Assembly: GCA_927441425.1 (NCBI GenBank)
Contig: CAKMKG010000014.1
Location: 1 to 64,000, forward strand
Direction of reading: 5' to 3'
DNA length: 64,000 bases
Source of the DNA: an uncultured Bacillota bacterium
GTDB taxonomy: Bacteria; Bacillota; Clostridia; Peptostreptococcales; Anaerovoracaceae
Shown: positions 39,939-50,418 of the stretch, one piece after another
How the letters are laid out: every line of letters starts with the position of its first letter
Numbering within the stretch: position 1 is the first letter of the stretch
Notes under the pieces: generated by a model
What the model was told of the DNA's origin: nothing
Databases searched by the model: none
Seen by the model: only the letters and a program-made list of their open reading frames with translations
Position numbers and translations under genes: made by a program

Positions 39939-41084
39939 ATGAAAAGTAAAGTGGCGGTCATTCCCTGCGAGGGATATGAGGATAATAAGGTTTATGAAGC
40001 CATTGAAAAAGGCGTTACCCTATTAGGCGGCTGGGAAAGCTTCGTAAAACCGGATGAAACGATTCTTTTGAAACCGAATCTTCTGAACAGGGCGAATCCG
40101 GACAGAGCTGTGACGACCCACCCTGTCGTATTTGAGGCAGTTGCACAAAATCTTAGAGACAAGGGAATCAGCCGTTTATCCTATGGAGATTCTCCGGGGC
40201 ATCCCGGCAACGTTGAGAAGACAGCTGAGATCTGTGGTATGAAAGGTGTTGCGGATCGTCTGGGAATTCCACTTGCCGATTTCACAAGAAGCCGGACGGT
40301 TGAATTCGTGCGAGGAAGGACTTCAAGAAAATTTGAAATCAGCCAGGGGGTCCTGGACTCCGATGGGATTGTCAACATCTGCAAAATGAAAACGCACCAA
40401 CTGGAGAGAATCACCGGCGGTGTCAAAAATATGTTTGGCTGTGTGTACGGAATGAATAAGGGGGCCTTCCATGCAAAATACCCTGATGCGGAAAGCTTTG
40501 CCCAGATGCTGATCGACTTGAATCATCTGCTGAAAGCAAGGCTCCATATCATGGATGGTATCGTAGCAATGGAGGGGAACGGGCCTGCATCAGGAACTCC
40601 GGTCAAGATGAATGTAATCCTAATTTCTGCAGATCCTGTTGCATTGGATGCAACCTTCTGCAGGCTGGTGAATCTGGACCCATCTACGATTCCTACCGTG
40701 TATTATGGATCGGTTTTTGGGTTGGGTCACTGGAAAGAGGGAGACATCGAAATCCTTGGCGTAGATCGTTTGGACGACTATTGCAATCCGCATTTTGATG
40801 TATTGAGAGAAAAAGGATTTGGAGGAAAATGGGCATACCTTGACAAGCTGAAGTTTTTGGCGAGAAAGCCGGTTATCCTGAAAGATAAATGTATCCGCTG
40901 CGGTGCCTGTGTTGATGTCTGCCCGCTGGAGGAAAAGGCGCTGCTTTTCCCTGTATCGGAAACCACTCAAATAGGTGCGAAAAAAGAAGTTCCGGTTTAT
41001 AATTACAATAAATGCATTCGATGCTACTGCTGTCAGGAAATGTGTCCTGAACAAGCCATCATCGTGAAAAGAAAATTCATTTAA
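39939..41084 (+). CDS. DUF362 domain protein with two [4Fe-4S] ferredoxin motifs
   Basis: 381 residues. Residues 1-310 are DUF362: VAVIPCEGYEDNKVYEAIEKGV, LLKPNLLNRANPDRAVTTHP, YGDSPGHPGN, ICKMKTHQLERITGGVKNMFGCVYGM, HLLKARLHIMDGIVAMEGNGPASGTP. The C-terminal ferredoxin part has CIRCGACVDVCP and CIRCYCCQEMCP. DUF362-ferredoxin proteins are of unknown function but are common in anaerobes. Here one is inserted in the middle of the hyp set, between hypF and hypC, on the same strand. It might carry electrons or an Fe-ligand intermediate for hydrogenase maturation; that is inference. Confidence 0.85.
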   Translation: MKSKVAVIPCEGYEDNKVYEAIEKGVTLLGGWESFVKPDETILLKPNLLNRANPDRAVTTHPVVFEAVAQNLRDKGISRLSYGDSPGHPGNVEKTAEICGMKGVADRLGIPLADFTRSRTVEFVRGRTSRKFEISQGVLDSDGIVNICKMKTHQLERITGGVKNMFGCVYGMNKGAFHAKYPDAESFAQMLIDLNHLLKARLHIMDGIVAMEGNGPASGTPVKMNVILISADPVALDATFCRLVNLDPSTIPTVYYGSVFGLGHWKEGDIEILGVDRLDDYCNPHFDVLREKGFGGKWAYLDKLKFLARKPVILKDKCIRCGACVDVCPLEEKALLFPVSETTQIGAKKEVPVYNYNKCIRCYCCQEMCPEQAIIVKRKFI

Positions 41085-41125
41085 AAGCCAATCCATTGGA
41101 AGAAAGAGTAAGGAGAAAAAGACAA

Positions 41126-41341
41126 ATGTGTATTGCAATACCCGGTAAAATCGTTTCCATAGATTCTAGAATGGCGAAGGTAGACTTCAATGGAAATATA
41201 GTAGCCGTTAATGTGGGATTGATCGATGCTAAGGTGGGTGATTATGTCCTCGTTCATGCAGGCTGTGCCATTGAGGTTATGTCAAAGGATAGTGCCTTGG
41301 AATTGATTGAGCTGTTTCATGATTTGGAGGAGCTGGCATAG
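41126..41341 (+). CDS. hypC: Hydrogenase maturation chaperone HypC
   Basis: 71 residues from ATG 41126 (AGGAG upstream). MCIAIPGKIVSID has the essential Cys2 and the typical IPGK, with VGDYVLVHAGCAIEVMS. HypC binds HypD and the large subunit to hold the Fe(CN)2CO unit. The hypD ATG follows 3 nt later. Confidence 0.96.
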   Translation: MCIAIPGKIVSIDSRMAKVDFNGNIVAVNVGLIDAKVGDYVLVHAGCAIEVMSKDSALELIELFHDLEELA

Positions 41342-41344
41342 AAA

Positions 41345-42397
41345 ATGAAGAACGTCGAGCTGATAATCAAAGAGCTAAAAGAATATGACGGGCCTGTCAT
41401 TAAAATCATGGAGGTTTGCGGAACCCATACTGCGAGCATCTTCAAAAGCGGAGTCAGAAGTTTGATCTCTGGGAAGATCAAATTGATTTCCGGACCCGGA
41501 TGTCCAGTATGTGTAACCCCGGCTGCCTACATCGACCGGTGTATCGAATATGCTCTGAAGGAAAACCATGTACTTGTCACCTTCGGTGATATGATGAAGG
41601 TGCCGGGGCAGAACGGCAGCCTGTCACAGGCAAAGGGAGACGGCGCCAGAGTCGAACTGATGTATTCCCCTATGGAAATTGTGGAGAAAGCGAAACAAAA
41701 TCCAGACATTATTTACGTAATTGCTGGGGTGGGCTTCGAAACTACAGTGCCGGCGTACGCGCTGACCATTGAAGAAGCCGCCCGTCAGGGCGTTCAAAAT
41801 ATCCGACTGCTGACCGCCTTAAAGACCGTTATGCCTGCATTGAGATGGATCTGTGAAAATGAAGCCGGAATTGACGGTTATCTGTGTCCCGGCCATGTGA
41901 GCGTGATCATCGGGAGTGAAATATACAGAGAGTTGGCAGACCGCTATGAAAGGCCTTTTGCCGTTGCAGGCTTTGAGCCGGAGCACATTCTGGCAGGTAT
42001 TTATGATATTGTAAAACAGCTGGAGCCAAAAGCAAAAACCGAGGCAACAGTTCATAATATATATAAAAATGCGGTGAAAGCCGAAGGAAATAAGAAAGCC
42101 CAAGAAGTGATCCACCGATATTTCGAGCCCGGCAGCGCCATGTGGAGAGGGCTTGGAATGATCCCGGACTCTGGTCTATATCTCCGATCGGAGTACGAAG
42201 CGTATGATGCCGGCAGCAAAGGCCTGGATCAGGATATTCAATTGCCCGAATCCTGCCGCTGCGGAGAAGTCATCATCGGTAGGATCAACCCCAACGAATG
42301 TCCGATGTTCGGCGAGGCGTGCAATCCAATGAATCCATACGGACCATGCATGGTTTCCTCGGAGGGTGCCTGCGGGATTTGGTATCGGAACGTATAA
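41345..42397 (+). CDS. hypD: Hydrogenase maturation protein HypD
   Basis: 350 residues. IMEVCGTHT, LISGPGCPVCVTP, FGDMMKVPG, VGFETTVPAYALTI, CPGHVSVIIG, PFAVAGFEPEHIL and the C-terminal CRCGEVIIGRINPNECPMFGEACNPMNPYGPCMVSSEGACGIWY with the [4Fe-4S] ligands. It assembles Fe(CN)2CO with HypC. Confidence 0.97.
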   Translation: MKNVELIIKELKEYDGPVIKIMEVCGTHTASIFKSGVRSLISGKIKLISGPGCPVCVTPAAYIDRCIEYALKENHVLVTFGDMMKVPGQNGSLSQAKGDGARVELMYSPMEIVEKAKQNPDIIYVIAGVGFETTVPAYALTIEEAARQGVQNIRLLTALKTVMPALRWICENEAGIDGYLCPGHVSVIIGSEIYRELADRYERPFAVAGFEPEHILAGIYDIVKQLEPKAKTEATVHNIYKNAVKAEGNKKAQEVIHRYFEPGSAMWRGLGMIPDSGLYLRSEYEAYDAGSKGLDQDIQLPESCRCGEVIIGRINPNECPMFGEACNPMNPYGPCMVSSEGACGIWYRNV

Positions 42398-42446
42398 ATT
42401 CTGCCAACGGCTCTGAAGAGCCGGGCGGAATGTTAAGGAGTGAAAA

Positions 42447-43427
42447 ATGAGAATAAACATGTCTCACGGCAGCGGTGGAAAAGCCTCTGCAGAGTTGATG
42501 AAGGATATTTTCGGAAAATACTTTTCCAATGATATATTGAACAAAATGGAGGATGCTGCAGTTCTGGAACTACATGGCAGGATCGCATTCAGCACAGATT
42601 CCTTTGTGGTCACCCCTGTGGTGTTCAAAGGCGGCGACATAGGAAAACTGGCTGTTTGCGGTACCGTTAACGACCTGTTGATGATGGGGTCTGAACCCAA
42701 ATATATAACGGCTGGTTTTATTCTCGAGGAGGGGCTGGAGCTCGTACTACTGGAACAGATTGTCGCATCCATGGCGAAAGCTGCAGCAGAAGCCGGTGTT
42801 CAGATCGTTGCCGGAGATACAAAGGTTGTGGAGGGAAAAGGCGGCCTATATATCAATACCTCCGGGATCGGAACCATTCCGGAAAGGCGGAATATCAGCG
42901 CCGGAAACTGTTCTGCGGGAGATGTGGTCCTGCTTTCCGGCAATCTGGGGGACCATCACGCCTGTATCCTAAGTGCAAGAATGGAAATTGAAAACCAAAT
43001 TAAAAGCGATAGTGCCTGCCTCAACACTGTGGTAAACAGCCTGCTGGAAAACAAGATCAAGGTTAAGACCATGAGGGATGTGACAAGAGGAGGTCTTGGT
43101 ACCGTATTGAACGAAATCGCGGAAGCTTCCAAATGCGGAATCGAGATCAAAGAGGGAGCGTTGCCGGTTCACCCTGAGGTGAGAGGCTTTTGTGATATTT
43201 TGGGTCTGGATCCGCTCTATATGGCAAACGAGGGGAAGATGATTGCTGTCGTTGCGCCCGAAGACGCGGAAAAGGCCTTGGCTTTCATGAAGGAAACCGA
43301 ATACGGAAAGGATGCGGCAATCATCGCAGAAGTAATTTCCGGCAAGGGTGTGGCCATGAAGACAAGACTGGGCGGAAGCCGGGTGGTGGATGTTCTCTAC
43401 GGAGAAGGTTTGCCCAGAATTTGCTAA
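42447..43427 (+). CDS. hypE: Carbamoyl dehydratase HypE
   Basis: 326 residues. NMSHGSGGKASAELMKDIF, AFSTDSFVVTP, VCGTVNDLLMMGSEP, GDTKVVEGKGG, GDHHACILSAR, VRGFCDILGLDPLYMANEGKM and the C-terminal PRIC whose last cysteine is carbamoylated by HypF and dehydrated with ATP to thiocyanate. Last gene of the ech-hyp operon. It differs from the 21710 relative, which lacks PRIC. Confidence 0.97.
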   Translation: MRINMSHGSGGKASAELMKDIFGKYFSNDILNKMEDAAVLELHGRIAFSTDSFVVTPVVFKGGDIGKLAVCGTVNDLLMMGSEPKYITAGFILEEGLELVLLEQIVASMAKAAAEAGVQIVAGDTKVVEGKGGLYINTSGIGTIPERRNISAGNCSAGDVVLLSGNLGDHHACILSARMEIENQIKSDSACLNTVVNSLLENKIKVKTMRDVTRGGLGTVLNEIAEASKCGIEIKEGALPVHPEVRGFCDILGLDPLYMANEGKMIAVVAPEDAEKALAFMKETEYGKDAAIIAEVISGKGVAMKTRLGGSRVVDVLYGEGLPRIC

Positions 43428-43449
43428 GCACGATTTTTATTCAGTATAA

Positions 43450-43486
43450 AAAAACGGAAAGCTTTCACGCTTCCCGTTTTTCTTTT
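43450..43486. terminator. Bidirectional terminator between hypE and citrate synthase
   Basis: ACGG-A-AAGC/GCTT-C-CCGT hairpin with one internal mismatch, flanked by runs of A on the left and T on the right. It can serve both convergent genes. Confidence 0.8.
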
Positions 43487-43499
43487 ATAATTCGTTCTA

Positions 43500-44933
43500 T
43501 TATCGTTCCGCCAGAGGGGTATACCTCAAATGGGGCTGAACACATTTGTATGCAGGACGCATAATTTTACCGCCGGCAACAAGCTCCTCAATTCGATGGG
43601 CACACCATCCTGCAAGCCTTGAGCAGGCAAAGATCGGAGTGGCGATATCCAGTGGGATATCGAGAGCATTATATACAAAGCCGGAGTACAAATCTACATT
43701 TGCGGGCATCGGCTTTTCAGTTCCCTTGATTTCCATGTATAAAGCCGGCGCACGTTTCTCGATGAAATCATAAAGCATGAAATCGTCGATCAGATTCTGC
43801 TCTTCCGCCAGCTTTTTCGCCATCTTCTTCAACAGGATCGCCCTTGGGTCAGAAATAGTATAGACTGCATGTCCCAAGCCGTAGATCAAACCGGAGCCGT
43901 CATTGGCCTCTCCTTTTAGGATCTTGACCAGATATTTTTCAACTTCTTTGTAATTGGTGATGTCCTTCACATTTTCTTTCATGTCGGCCATCATCTCCAG
44001 AACTTCTACGTTGGCACCGCCATGCTTTGGTCCTTTTAGGGAGCCAACAGCGGCTGCGATGGTGGAATACGTATCTGTACCGGTGGAAGATACGACGTGG
44101 GTCGTGAAGGAAGAGTTGTTACCTCCGCCGTGTTCTGCATGCAAAATCATGGAGATATCAAGTAGCTTTGCTTCCAGGTCGGTGTACTCACCGGTTGGAC
44201 GCATCAGCCGTAAAATGTTTTCTGCTGTACTTAGTGCCGGATCAGGATAGTGCAGGTGCAGACTCTCGTTATCATAGTAAGATCGCTTCGCCTGATATCC
44301 GTATGCAATCAAGGATGGGAAATATCCGATCAGATTGATGGACTGACGCAGGACATTGCTTACGGAAGTATCATCGGGATTTTCATCATAGGAATAAAGG
44401 GCCAGCACGCTTCTGGCAAGCTTATTCATTACATTCTTGCTCGGTGCGGTTAATATCATATCACGGGGAAAGCCAAGGGGCAGCTCCCGTTTCATACCAA
44501 CAACTTTTTTGAAGTCCTCAAGCTGCTTTTGACTCGGAAGCTCTCCAAACAAAAGGAGGTAGCTGGTTTCTTCATAGCCGAAACGATTATCCGCCAGGCA
44601 GTTGTTTACGATATCCTCGACATCGATTCCGCGGTAGTAAAGCTTACCATCGACTGCAACCTTTTCTTTTCTCTCATTTACCTCATAACCCTGCACATCA
44701 CCGATCTTGGTTAAGCCCACAACAACGCCGGCTCCGTTTGCGTCACGAAGCCCTCGCTTTACATCGTATTTCCCGTATAGAGATCCATCGATGGAATTGT
44801 TGTTATTGAGCTGCGCAGACATTTTCTGAATAAAGTTTTTTTCCAGCTGCTGATTCATTGCAATCTCATCGGGATTGGTTACCAGAGCTGACTCATTGTA
44901 ATTATTATGTTTTGTACTTTTGTTCGTGTTCAA
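43500..44933 (-). CDS. Citrate synthase (citrate/2-methylcitrate synthase family)
   Basis: 477 residues from TTG 44933, with GGGAGG at the right distance; a GTG at 44942 is the alternative. KLYYRGIDVEDIV, GYEETSYLLLFGELP, LHAEHGGGNNSSFTTHVV (catalytic His), GSLKGPKHGGANVEV (second His) and HAVYTISDPRA. It joins oxaloacetate and acetyl-CoA to citrate; the long N-terminus (about 60 residues) is unlike short Bacillus CitZ but occurs in Clostridia. The gene follows a c-di-AMP riboswitch and terminator. Confidence 0.93.
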   Translation of the reverse strand: MNTNKSTKHNNYNESALVTNPDEIAMNQQLEKNFIQKMSAQLNNNNSIDGSLYGKYDVKRGLRDANGAGVVVGLTKIGDVQGYEVNERKEKVAVDGKLYYRGIDVEDIVNNCLADNRFGYEETSYLLLFGELPSQKQLEDFKKVVGMKRELPLGFPRDMILTAPSKNVMNKLARSVLALYSYDENPDDTSVSNVLRQSINLIGYFPSLIAYGYQAKRSYYDNESLHLHYPDPALSTAENILRLMRPTGEYTDLEAKLLDISMILHAEHGGGNNSSFTTHVVSSTGTDTYSTIAAAVGSLKGPKHGGANVEVLEMMADMKENVKDITNYKEVEKYLVKILKGEANDGSGLIYGLGHAVYTISDPRAILLKKMAKKLAEEQNLIDDFMLYDFIEKRAPALYMEIKGTEKPMPANVDLYSGFVYNALDIPLDIATPIFACSRLAGWCAHRIEELVAGGKIMRPAYKCVQPHLRYTPLAER

Positions 44934-44981
44934 GAGATACACCTCCCGTCAAATAGTATGTCTAATGTTAGAATTTTCAGT

Positions 44982-45021
44982 TAAATAAAAAGTGATACTG
45001 TTAATAAGGTACAGTATCACT
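44982..45021 (-). terminator. Riboswitch expression-platform terminator ahead of citrate synthase
   Basis: On the minus strand AGTGATACTG/CAGTATCACT 10-bp stem, 11-nt loop, then TTTTTATTT. It lies between the c-di-AMP aptamer and the gene, as in OFF switches. Confidence 0.88.
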
Positions 45022-45034
45022 GAGGAGTAACACA

Positions 45035-45185
45035 AATTTTTTAGCACTAGAAACAACACAGCCGAAGCTGATCTGTGACTCCCCAATGCTTACGAGATTA
45101 GCTGACGGGTTCGGGCTGAAGAGTTGCCCTACCGATAAATCGGATACACCCCTAAAATGGTTCTCCCGTTCCAATATTAGGATTA
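45035..45185 (-). promoter_or_regulatory. c-di-AMP riboswitch (ydaO/yuaA type)
   Basis: On the minus strand the aptamer has GGAACGGGAGAACCA, AGGGGTGTATC, GGTAGGGCA and the key block CCGAACCCGTCAGCTAAT followed by CTCGTAAGC and GGGGAGTC. These are the conserved ydaO/yuaA segments that bind two c-di-AMP molecules. Bound ligand favours termination in known examples. Usual targets are K+ uptake, osmolyte and wall genes; control of citrate synthase is unusual. Confidence 0.85.
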
Positions 45186-45207
45186 AGCAGAATAACTGTA
45201 TTAACAA

Positions 45208-45236
45208 ATTATAATACAATAAAAAATAAAAGACAA
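45208..45236 (-). promoter_or_regulatory. Promoter of the citrate synthase riboswitch RNA
   Basis: Minus strand TTGTCT, 17-bp spacer, TATAAT. Transcription would begin near 45200, just before the aptamer. Confidence 0.8.
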
Positions 45237-45277
45237 GATAAATCTATAACGAGGTAATAAATATTTTAGAGCGAAAG

Positions 45278-45289
45278 GAACAAATGTTC
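45278..45289. promoter_or_regulatory. LexA (SOS) box of uvrBA
   Basis: GAAC-AAAT-GTTC, the perfect Gram-positive LexA consensus, 9 bp before the uvrB -35 box. Confidence 0.8.
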
Positions 45290-45298
45290 TTATTTATA

Positions 45299-45327
45299 TT
45301 GTCAAGGATTTACGTATATGATATACT
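45299..45327 (+). promoter_or_regulatory. uvrB promoter
   Basis: TTGTCA (45299-45304), 17-bp spacer, TATACT (45322-45327). Confidence 0.75.
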
Positions 45328-45400
45328 TGTTCAAACAGTGTTAAGACAGCATTTGAGGTTAAAATAGATAGAAAGATAGATAAGAGGAAGGTCATAAAAA

Positions 45401-47377
45401 ATGGATCGATTTAAACTTGTTTCAGAATACAAGCTGATGGGGGATCAGCCCCAGGCTGTAGATCAGCTCACAGAGGGGCTGATGCAAGGAAAGAAGCATC
45501 AGACGCTCCTTGGCGTAACCGGCTCGGGAAAGACATTTACCATGGCCCATGTGATTGAACGGGTGCAACGGCCGACCCTGATCATTTCCCATAATAAAAC
45601 ATTGGCTGCCCAGCTGTGCGGTGAGTTCAAGGAATTTTTTCCGGAAAATGCGGTGGAATACTTTGTGAGTTATTATGACTACTACCAACCGGAAGCCTAT
45701 GTTCCTTCCTCGGACACCTACATCGAGAAAGATTCGGATATCAACGATGAAATAGAAAAGCTGCGCCACTCGGCAACCGCTGCTTTGGCGGAACGGCGAG
45801 ATGTTATTATTGTAGCCAGCGTATCCTGTATCTATGGCCTGGGCAGTCCGGTGGACTATGAGAATCAGGTCCTTTCCTTACGGCCGGGTATGGAGAAAAA
45901 CCGCCATGATATTCTAAGAAAGCTTATCGATATCCAATACACCCGAAATGATATGGGATTTACCCGAGGCACCTTCCGGGTCAGAGGTGATATCATCGAT
46001 ATCTATCCCGCCGGAGCGGAAACTGCGATTCGAGTGGAACTCTTCGGAGATGAAATAGAAGTGATCAGGGAACTGAATCCCGTTACAGGAGAAATAATCG
46101 GAATCCGCAATCACGTATCCATTTTTCCCGCATCCCACTATGTTACTTCAAAGGAAAATATGGAGCATGCCATCCTTTCGGTGGAAGAGGAGCTAGAGGA
46201 GCGAATCAAGTGGTTTAAGGACAGAGGAAAGCTCATTGAAGCCCAGCGCATCGAGCAGCGTACCCGCTATGACCTGGAAATGCTGAGAGAGATAGGAAGC
46301 TGCAAGGGAATCGAAAACTACTCAAGACATATCAACGGGCTGCCGGGCGGATCTCGCCCCTATACCCTCATCGACTATTTTCCGAAGGATTTCCTGATCA
46401 TCATCGACGAATCCCATGTGATGCTGCCACAGCTGAGAGCCATGCATGCCGGAGACAGATCCCGTAAATCGTCTTTGGTTGATTTTGGATTCAGGCTTCC
46501 ATCTGCTTTGGACAATCGGCCTCTCGAGTTCCAGGAATTCGAAAAGCTGGTGAATCAGGTCGTCTATGTCAGTGCTACGCCGACTGCCTATGAGAAGGAG
46601 CACAGCGACAATATCGTCGCGCAGCAGGTCATTCGTCCAACAGGCTTGCTGGATCCGGAAATCGAGGTAAGAAAAACGGAAGGGCAGATCGATGACCTCA
46701 TCGGGGAGATCAACAAGACAACCGAGCGCGGAGAAAAGGTTCTTGTCACGACACTGACAAAAAAAATGTCAGAAAGTCTGACAGACTATCTGAAAAATGT
46801 GGGTATCAAAGTAAGGTATCTACACTCTGAGATTGATACGCTGGAGAGAATGGAAATTCTGAGAGATCTAAGATTGGGAGTCTTTGATGTTCTAATTGGA
46901 ATCAACCTGCTAAGGGAAGGCCTTGACCTGCCTGAGGTTTCTCTGGTAGCCATACTGGATGCGGATAAGCAGGGCTTCCTTCGTACCGAAACCTCACTCA
47001 TTCAGACCATCGGCAGAGCGGCGCGGAACGTACATGGCAGGGTAATCATGTATGCTGATGGGATCAGTGAAGCCATGGGCAAGGCCCTCTCTGAGACGGA
47101 CCGCAGAAGGCAGATACAACGGGAATACAATGAAGCAAATGGCATTACACCGAAGACAATAGAAAAGGCAGTTCGATCGATCATTGAAGCGACCAAGGTA
47201 GCGGAAGAGAGCGATGAATATTATCAGGGAAGAAGCCCTTTGGAGCTGACCAAGAAGGAATTGGGCGACTATATAAAGAAAATGGAAAAAGAGATGAAGG
47301 ATGCAGCAGCAAATCTGCAGTTCGAACGAGCCGCGGAATTAAGAGACAGAATATTCGACTTTAAGCTGCGCTTATAA
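45401..47377 (+). CDS. uvrB: Excinuclease ABC subunit B
   Basis: 658 residues. Walker A GVTGSGKT, beta-hairpin [30 protein letters not shown], helicase motif [47 protein letters not shown], and C-terminal UVR motif for UvrC contact. It verifies damage in nucleotide excision repair. uvrA follows 24 nt later. Confidence 0.97.
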   Translation: MDRFKLVSEYKLMGDQPQAVDQLTEGLMQGKKHQTLLGVTGSGKTFTMAHVIERVQRPTLIISHNKTLAAQLCGEFKEFFPENAVEYFVSYYDYYQPEAYVPSSDTYIEKDSDINDEIEKLRHSATAALAERRDVIIVASVSCIYGLGSPVDYENQVLSLRPGMEKNRHDILRKLIDIQYTRNDMGFTRGTFRVRGDIIDIYPAGAETAIRVELFGDEIEVIRELNPVTGEIIGIRNHVSIFPASHYVTSKENMEHAILSVEEELEERIKWFKDRGKLIEAQRIEQRTRYDLEMLREIGSCKGIENYSRHINGLPGGSRPYTLIDYFPKDFLIIIDESHVMLPQLRAMHAGDRSRKSSLVDFGFRLPSALDNRPLEFQEFEKLVNQVVYVSATPTAYEKEHSDNIVAQQVIRPTGLLDPEIEVRKTEGQIDDLIGEINKTTERGEKVLVTTLTKKMSESLTDYLKNVGIKVRYLHSEIDTLERMEILRDLRLGVFDVLIGINLLREGLDLPEVSLVAILDADKQGFLRTETSLIQTIGRAARNVHGRVIMYADGISEAMGKALSETDRRRQIQREYNEANGITPKTIEKAVRSIIEATKVAEESDEYYQGRSPLELTKKELGDYIKKMEKEMKDAAANLQFERAAELRDRIFDFKLRL

Positions 47378-47401
47378 ACTCATACTGGTTTGGAGGATTT
47401 G

Positions 47402-50245
47402 ATGACAAAGGATTTAATCGTAAAAGGTGCCAATGAGCATAATTTAAAAAATATAGATGTTGTAATACCAAGAGATAAAATGGTGGTATTGACGGGCTTA
47501 AGCGGATCGGGAAAATCGTCCCTTGCCTTCGATACGATTTACGCCGAGGGGCAGAGAAGATATATGGAGAGCCTCTCCTCTTATGCAAGACAGTTTCTGG
47601 GGCAGATGGAAAAGCCCGATGTGGAGTACATCGAGGGTCTTTCTCCTGCGATCTCCATTGATCAGAAAACCACCAGCAAAAATCCCCGCTCCACAGTGGG
47701 AACGGTAACGGAAATTTACGATTACCTTCGATTGATGTATGCAAGGATCGGAATCCCTCATTGTCCGGTGTGTGGAAAGGAAATCACCAGCCAGTCTATT
47801 GACCAGATCGTTGACAGCCTCATGGCTTACCCGGAAGGGACGAGAACGACGATCCTAGCGCCTGTCATAAGAGAACGAAAGGGAGAGCATGAAAAGATTC
47901 TGGAGCGAATTAAAAAAGAAGGGTTTACCCGCGCAAGGATAGATGGTGAGATCCTGCAGTTGAACGAAGAACCCATTAAGCTGGAAAAAACCTTTAAGCA
48001 TACCATCGAAATCGTTGTGGACAGGATCGTGATAAAACCCGAATCCGCCAGCCGTCTGGCCGAATCCATTGAGCTGGCGCTCAACCACGGCGAGGGTCTG
48101 GTCGTTGCGCTTTTGCAAAAGGATACCGACTCGGAAGGCGAGGAGATGCTGTTCAGTACGAAGCTTGCCTGCCCGGATCACGGGATCAGCATCGAGGAAC
48201 TGGAGCCAAGGATGTTTTCCTTTAACAGTCCCTTTGGAGCTTGTACGGCCTGCAACGGTCTGGGATTCCTACAGAAAATCGATCCGGATCTCATCATTAC
48301 GGAGAAAAGCCTGAGCATTGATAACGGAGCGCTGGGGGATATCTTTTCCTCCATGGAGTATGGGACGTTTTACCGTCAGATGATTGAAGCACTGGCAAGG
48401 GATCACGACGTTGATTTAGCAACGCCGTATATGGACTTGCCCGCCAAATTCAAGGAAGAACTGCTGTATGGTACAAAGGGCAGAAACCTTCAGTACTATT
48501 ATGAAAGTAGAAACAACGGTTCCCAGTCCTATCGGAATCATCCCTTTGAGGGCGTGATCAGCAATTTGGAGAGACGATACAAGGAAACGAATTCCGATTA
48601 TATCAAGGAAAAGATGGAGCAGTACATGAGCTTGACCCCCTGCGATGTCTGCGAGGGAAAACGGCTGAAACCCGAGATTCTTGCGGTCACCGTTTCCGGA
48701 TTAAGTATCGCCGAGTTTTCGAGTCTTTCCATCCGGGAAGCCCTTAAATTTGTCAACAGCCACACGCTTAGCCCAAAGGATGAAATGATTGCCCATCAGA
48801 TCACAAAGGAAATCAAAGCCAGGCTCACCTTCTTAGTTGATGTGGGGTTGGATTATTTGACCTTATCAAGATCCTCCGGCACCTTATCCGGTGGAGAGTC
48901 CCAGCGAATTCGCCTTGCAACACAGATCGGATCAAGCTTGGTAGGGGTGCTCTATATCCTTGATGAACCGAGCATCGGTCTTCATCAGAAGGACAATGAG
49001 AAGCTTTTAAAAACCCTGCGAAATCTCACCGACCTCGGGAATACCCTGATCATTGTCGAGCATGATGAAGAAACTATGTATGCGGCGGATCATATCATCG
49101 ATATCGGCCCCGGTGCGGGAATCCACGGGGGTGAAATTATCGCTGAGGGAACTGTGGAAGAAATTAAGGCATGCAAGGAATCCGTCACGGGACAATATCT
49201 GACCGGAGACAGGAAGATCGAATTGCCGGAGGTCAGAAGGGCAGGAAACGGAAAAAGCATTCGGATTCTGGGCGCAGTGGAGAATAATCTTCAGAATATC
49301 GATGTGACCATCCCACTGGGTCAGTTTGTCAGCGTAACCGGTGTGTCCGGTTCGGGCAAGAGCAGTCTGATTAACGAAATTCTTTATAAGCGCCTGGCGG
49401 TGGAAATCAATCGTTCAAAAACCAAGCCAGGCAAATGCAAAGGAATTGAGGGGATTGAAAATATCGACAAGATCATAGATATAGACCAATCGCCGATTGG
49501 AAGAACGCCGAGATCCAACCCGGCCACCTACACCGGGCTATTTACTCCCATTCGGGATCTGTTCTCCCAGCTGCCTGAAGCGAAGCTGCGGGGTTATGAG
49601 AAGGGAAGATTCAGTTTCAATGTAAAGGGTGGTCGCTGCGAAGCATGCAGCGGTGACGGGATCATCAAGATCGAAATGCACTTCCTGCCAGACGTTTACG
49701 TGCCATGCGAAGTATGCAAGGGGAAACGTTACAACCGAGAGACACTGGAAGTAAAATATAAAGGAAAAAACATATACGATGTATTGGATATGAATGTTTC
49801 GGAAGCACTAGAGTTTTTTCGGAATATCCCTTCGATTCAGCGTCAGTTGGAAACCTTGGAGGAGGTGGGTTTGGGCTATATCAAGCTGGGACAGCCTTCC
49901 ACCCAGCTTTCCGGAGGAGAAGCCCAGCGAATCAAGCTGGCGTCGGAGCTTTCCAAGAGAAGCACGGGCAAAACCATGTATATATTGGACGAGCCTACAA
50001 CAGGGCTGCATTTTGCCGACGTGGACAAGCTCATCCAGGTTCTGAACCGGCTTGTGGATGCCGGCAATACTGTGGTGGTCATCGAGCATAACCTGGATGT
50101 AATCAAGACCGCCGACTTCATTATCGACCTTGGACCCGACGGGGGCGACAGAGGCGGAAGAATCATCGGGGAAGGCACGCCGGAAGAGATCGCAAAGCTG
50201 GAAAATTCCTATACCGGAGAATTTTTAAAAAAAGTTTTACGATAA
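47402..50245 (+). CDS. uvrA: Excinuclease ABC subunit A
   Basis: 947 residues from ATG 47402 (GGAGG upstream; TTG 47390 overlaps that site). Two ABC ATPase halves: Walker [36 protein letters not shown] and [15 protein letters not shown], signatures [12 protein letters not shown] and [12 protein letters not shown], zinc modules [16 protein letters not shown] and CEACSGDG. It detects lesions and loads UvrB. Confidence 0.97.
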   Translation: MTKDLIVKGANEHNLKNIDVVIPRDKMVVLTGLSGSGKSSLAFDTIYAEGQRRYMESLSSYARQFLGQMEKPDVEYIEGLSPAISIDQKTTSKNPRSTVGTVTEIYDYLRLMYARIGIPHCPVCGKEITSQSIDQIVDSLMAYPEGTRTTILAPVIRERKGEHEKILERIKKEGFTRARIDGEILQLNEEPIKLEKTFKHTIEIVVDRIVIKPESASRLAESIELALNHGEGLVVALLQKDTDSEGEEMLFSTKLACPDHGISIEELEPRMFSFNSPFGACTACNGLGFLQKIDPDLIITEKSLSIDNGALGDIFSSMEYGTFYRQMIEALARDHDVDLATPYMDLPAKFKEELLYGTKGRNLQYYYESRNNGSQSYRNHPFEGVISNLERRYKETNSDYIKEKMEQYMSLTPCDVCEGKRLKPEILAVTVSGLSIAEFSSLSIREALKFVNSHTLSPKDEMIAHQITKEIKARLTFLVDVGLDYLTLSRSSGTLSGGESQRIRLATQIGSSLVGVLYILDEPSIGLHQKDNEKLLKTLRNLTDLGNTLIIVEHDEETMYAADHIIDIGPGAGIHGGEIIAEGTVEEIKACKESVTGQYLTGDRKIELPEVRRAGNGKSIRILGAVENNLQNIDVTIPLGQFVSVTGVSGSGKSSLINEILYKRLAVEINRSKTKPGKCKGIEGIENIDKIIDIDQSPIGRTPRSNPATYTGLFTPIRDLFSQLPEAKLRGYEKGRFSFNVKGGRCEACSGDGIIKIEMHFLPDVYVPCEVCKGKRYNRETLEVKYKGKNIYDVLDMNVSEALEFFRNIPSIQRQLETLEEVGLGYIKLGQPSTQLSGGEAQRIKLASELSKRSTGKTMYILDEPTTGLHFADVDKLIQVLNRLVDAGNTVVVIEHNLDVIKTADFIIDLGPDGGDRGGRIIGEGTPEEIAKLENSYTGEFLKKVLR

Positions 50246-50274
50246 CACAAAAATGTGATACAATACAATATTAA

Positions 50275-50309
50275 ATAACGAAGTGGAAATATCCTCCACC
50301 TCGTTTAAA
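50275..50309 (+). terminator. Terminator-like hairpin after uvrA
   Basis: AACGA-A-GTGGA/TCCAC-C-TCGTT stem with one mismatch, weak T tail. Confidence 0.6.
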
Positions 50310-50418
50310 CGCACAGAGGTAAGAAAATTTTCTGCAGATGCGTTATAAGCTTAGTAAAAACTGGGAATTCAGTTGAAGGTGAGCCATAAACTGGGTACAG
50401 TAGCTGATTCTATGGTGA

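Noticed and set aside
42447-43427. Selenocysteine codons in the selenium-like and hydrogenase genes
   Set aside because: All key catalytic positions read as Cys and no in-frame TGA with a downstream SECIS-type hairpin was found.
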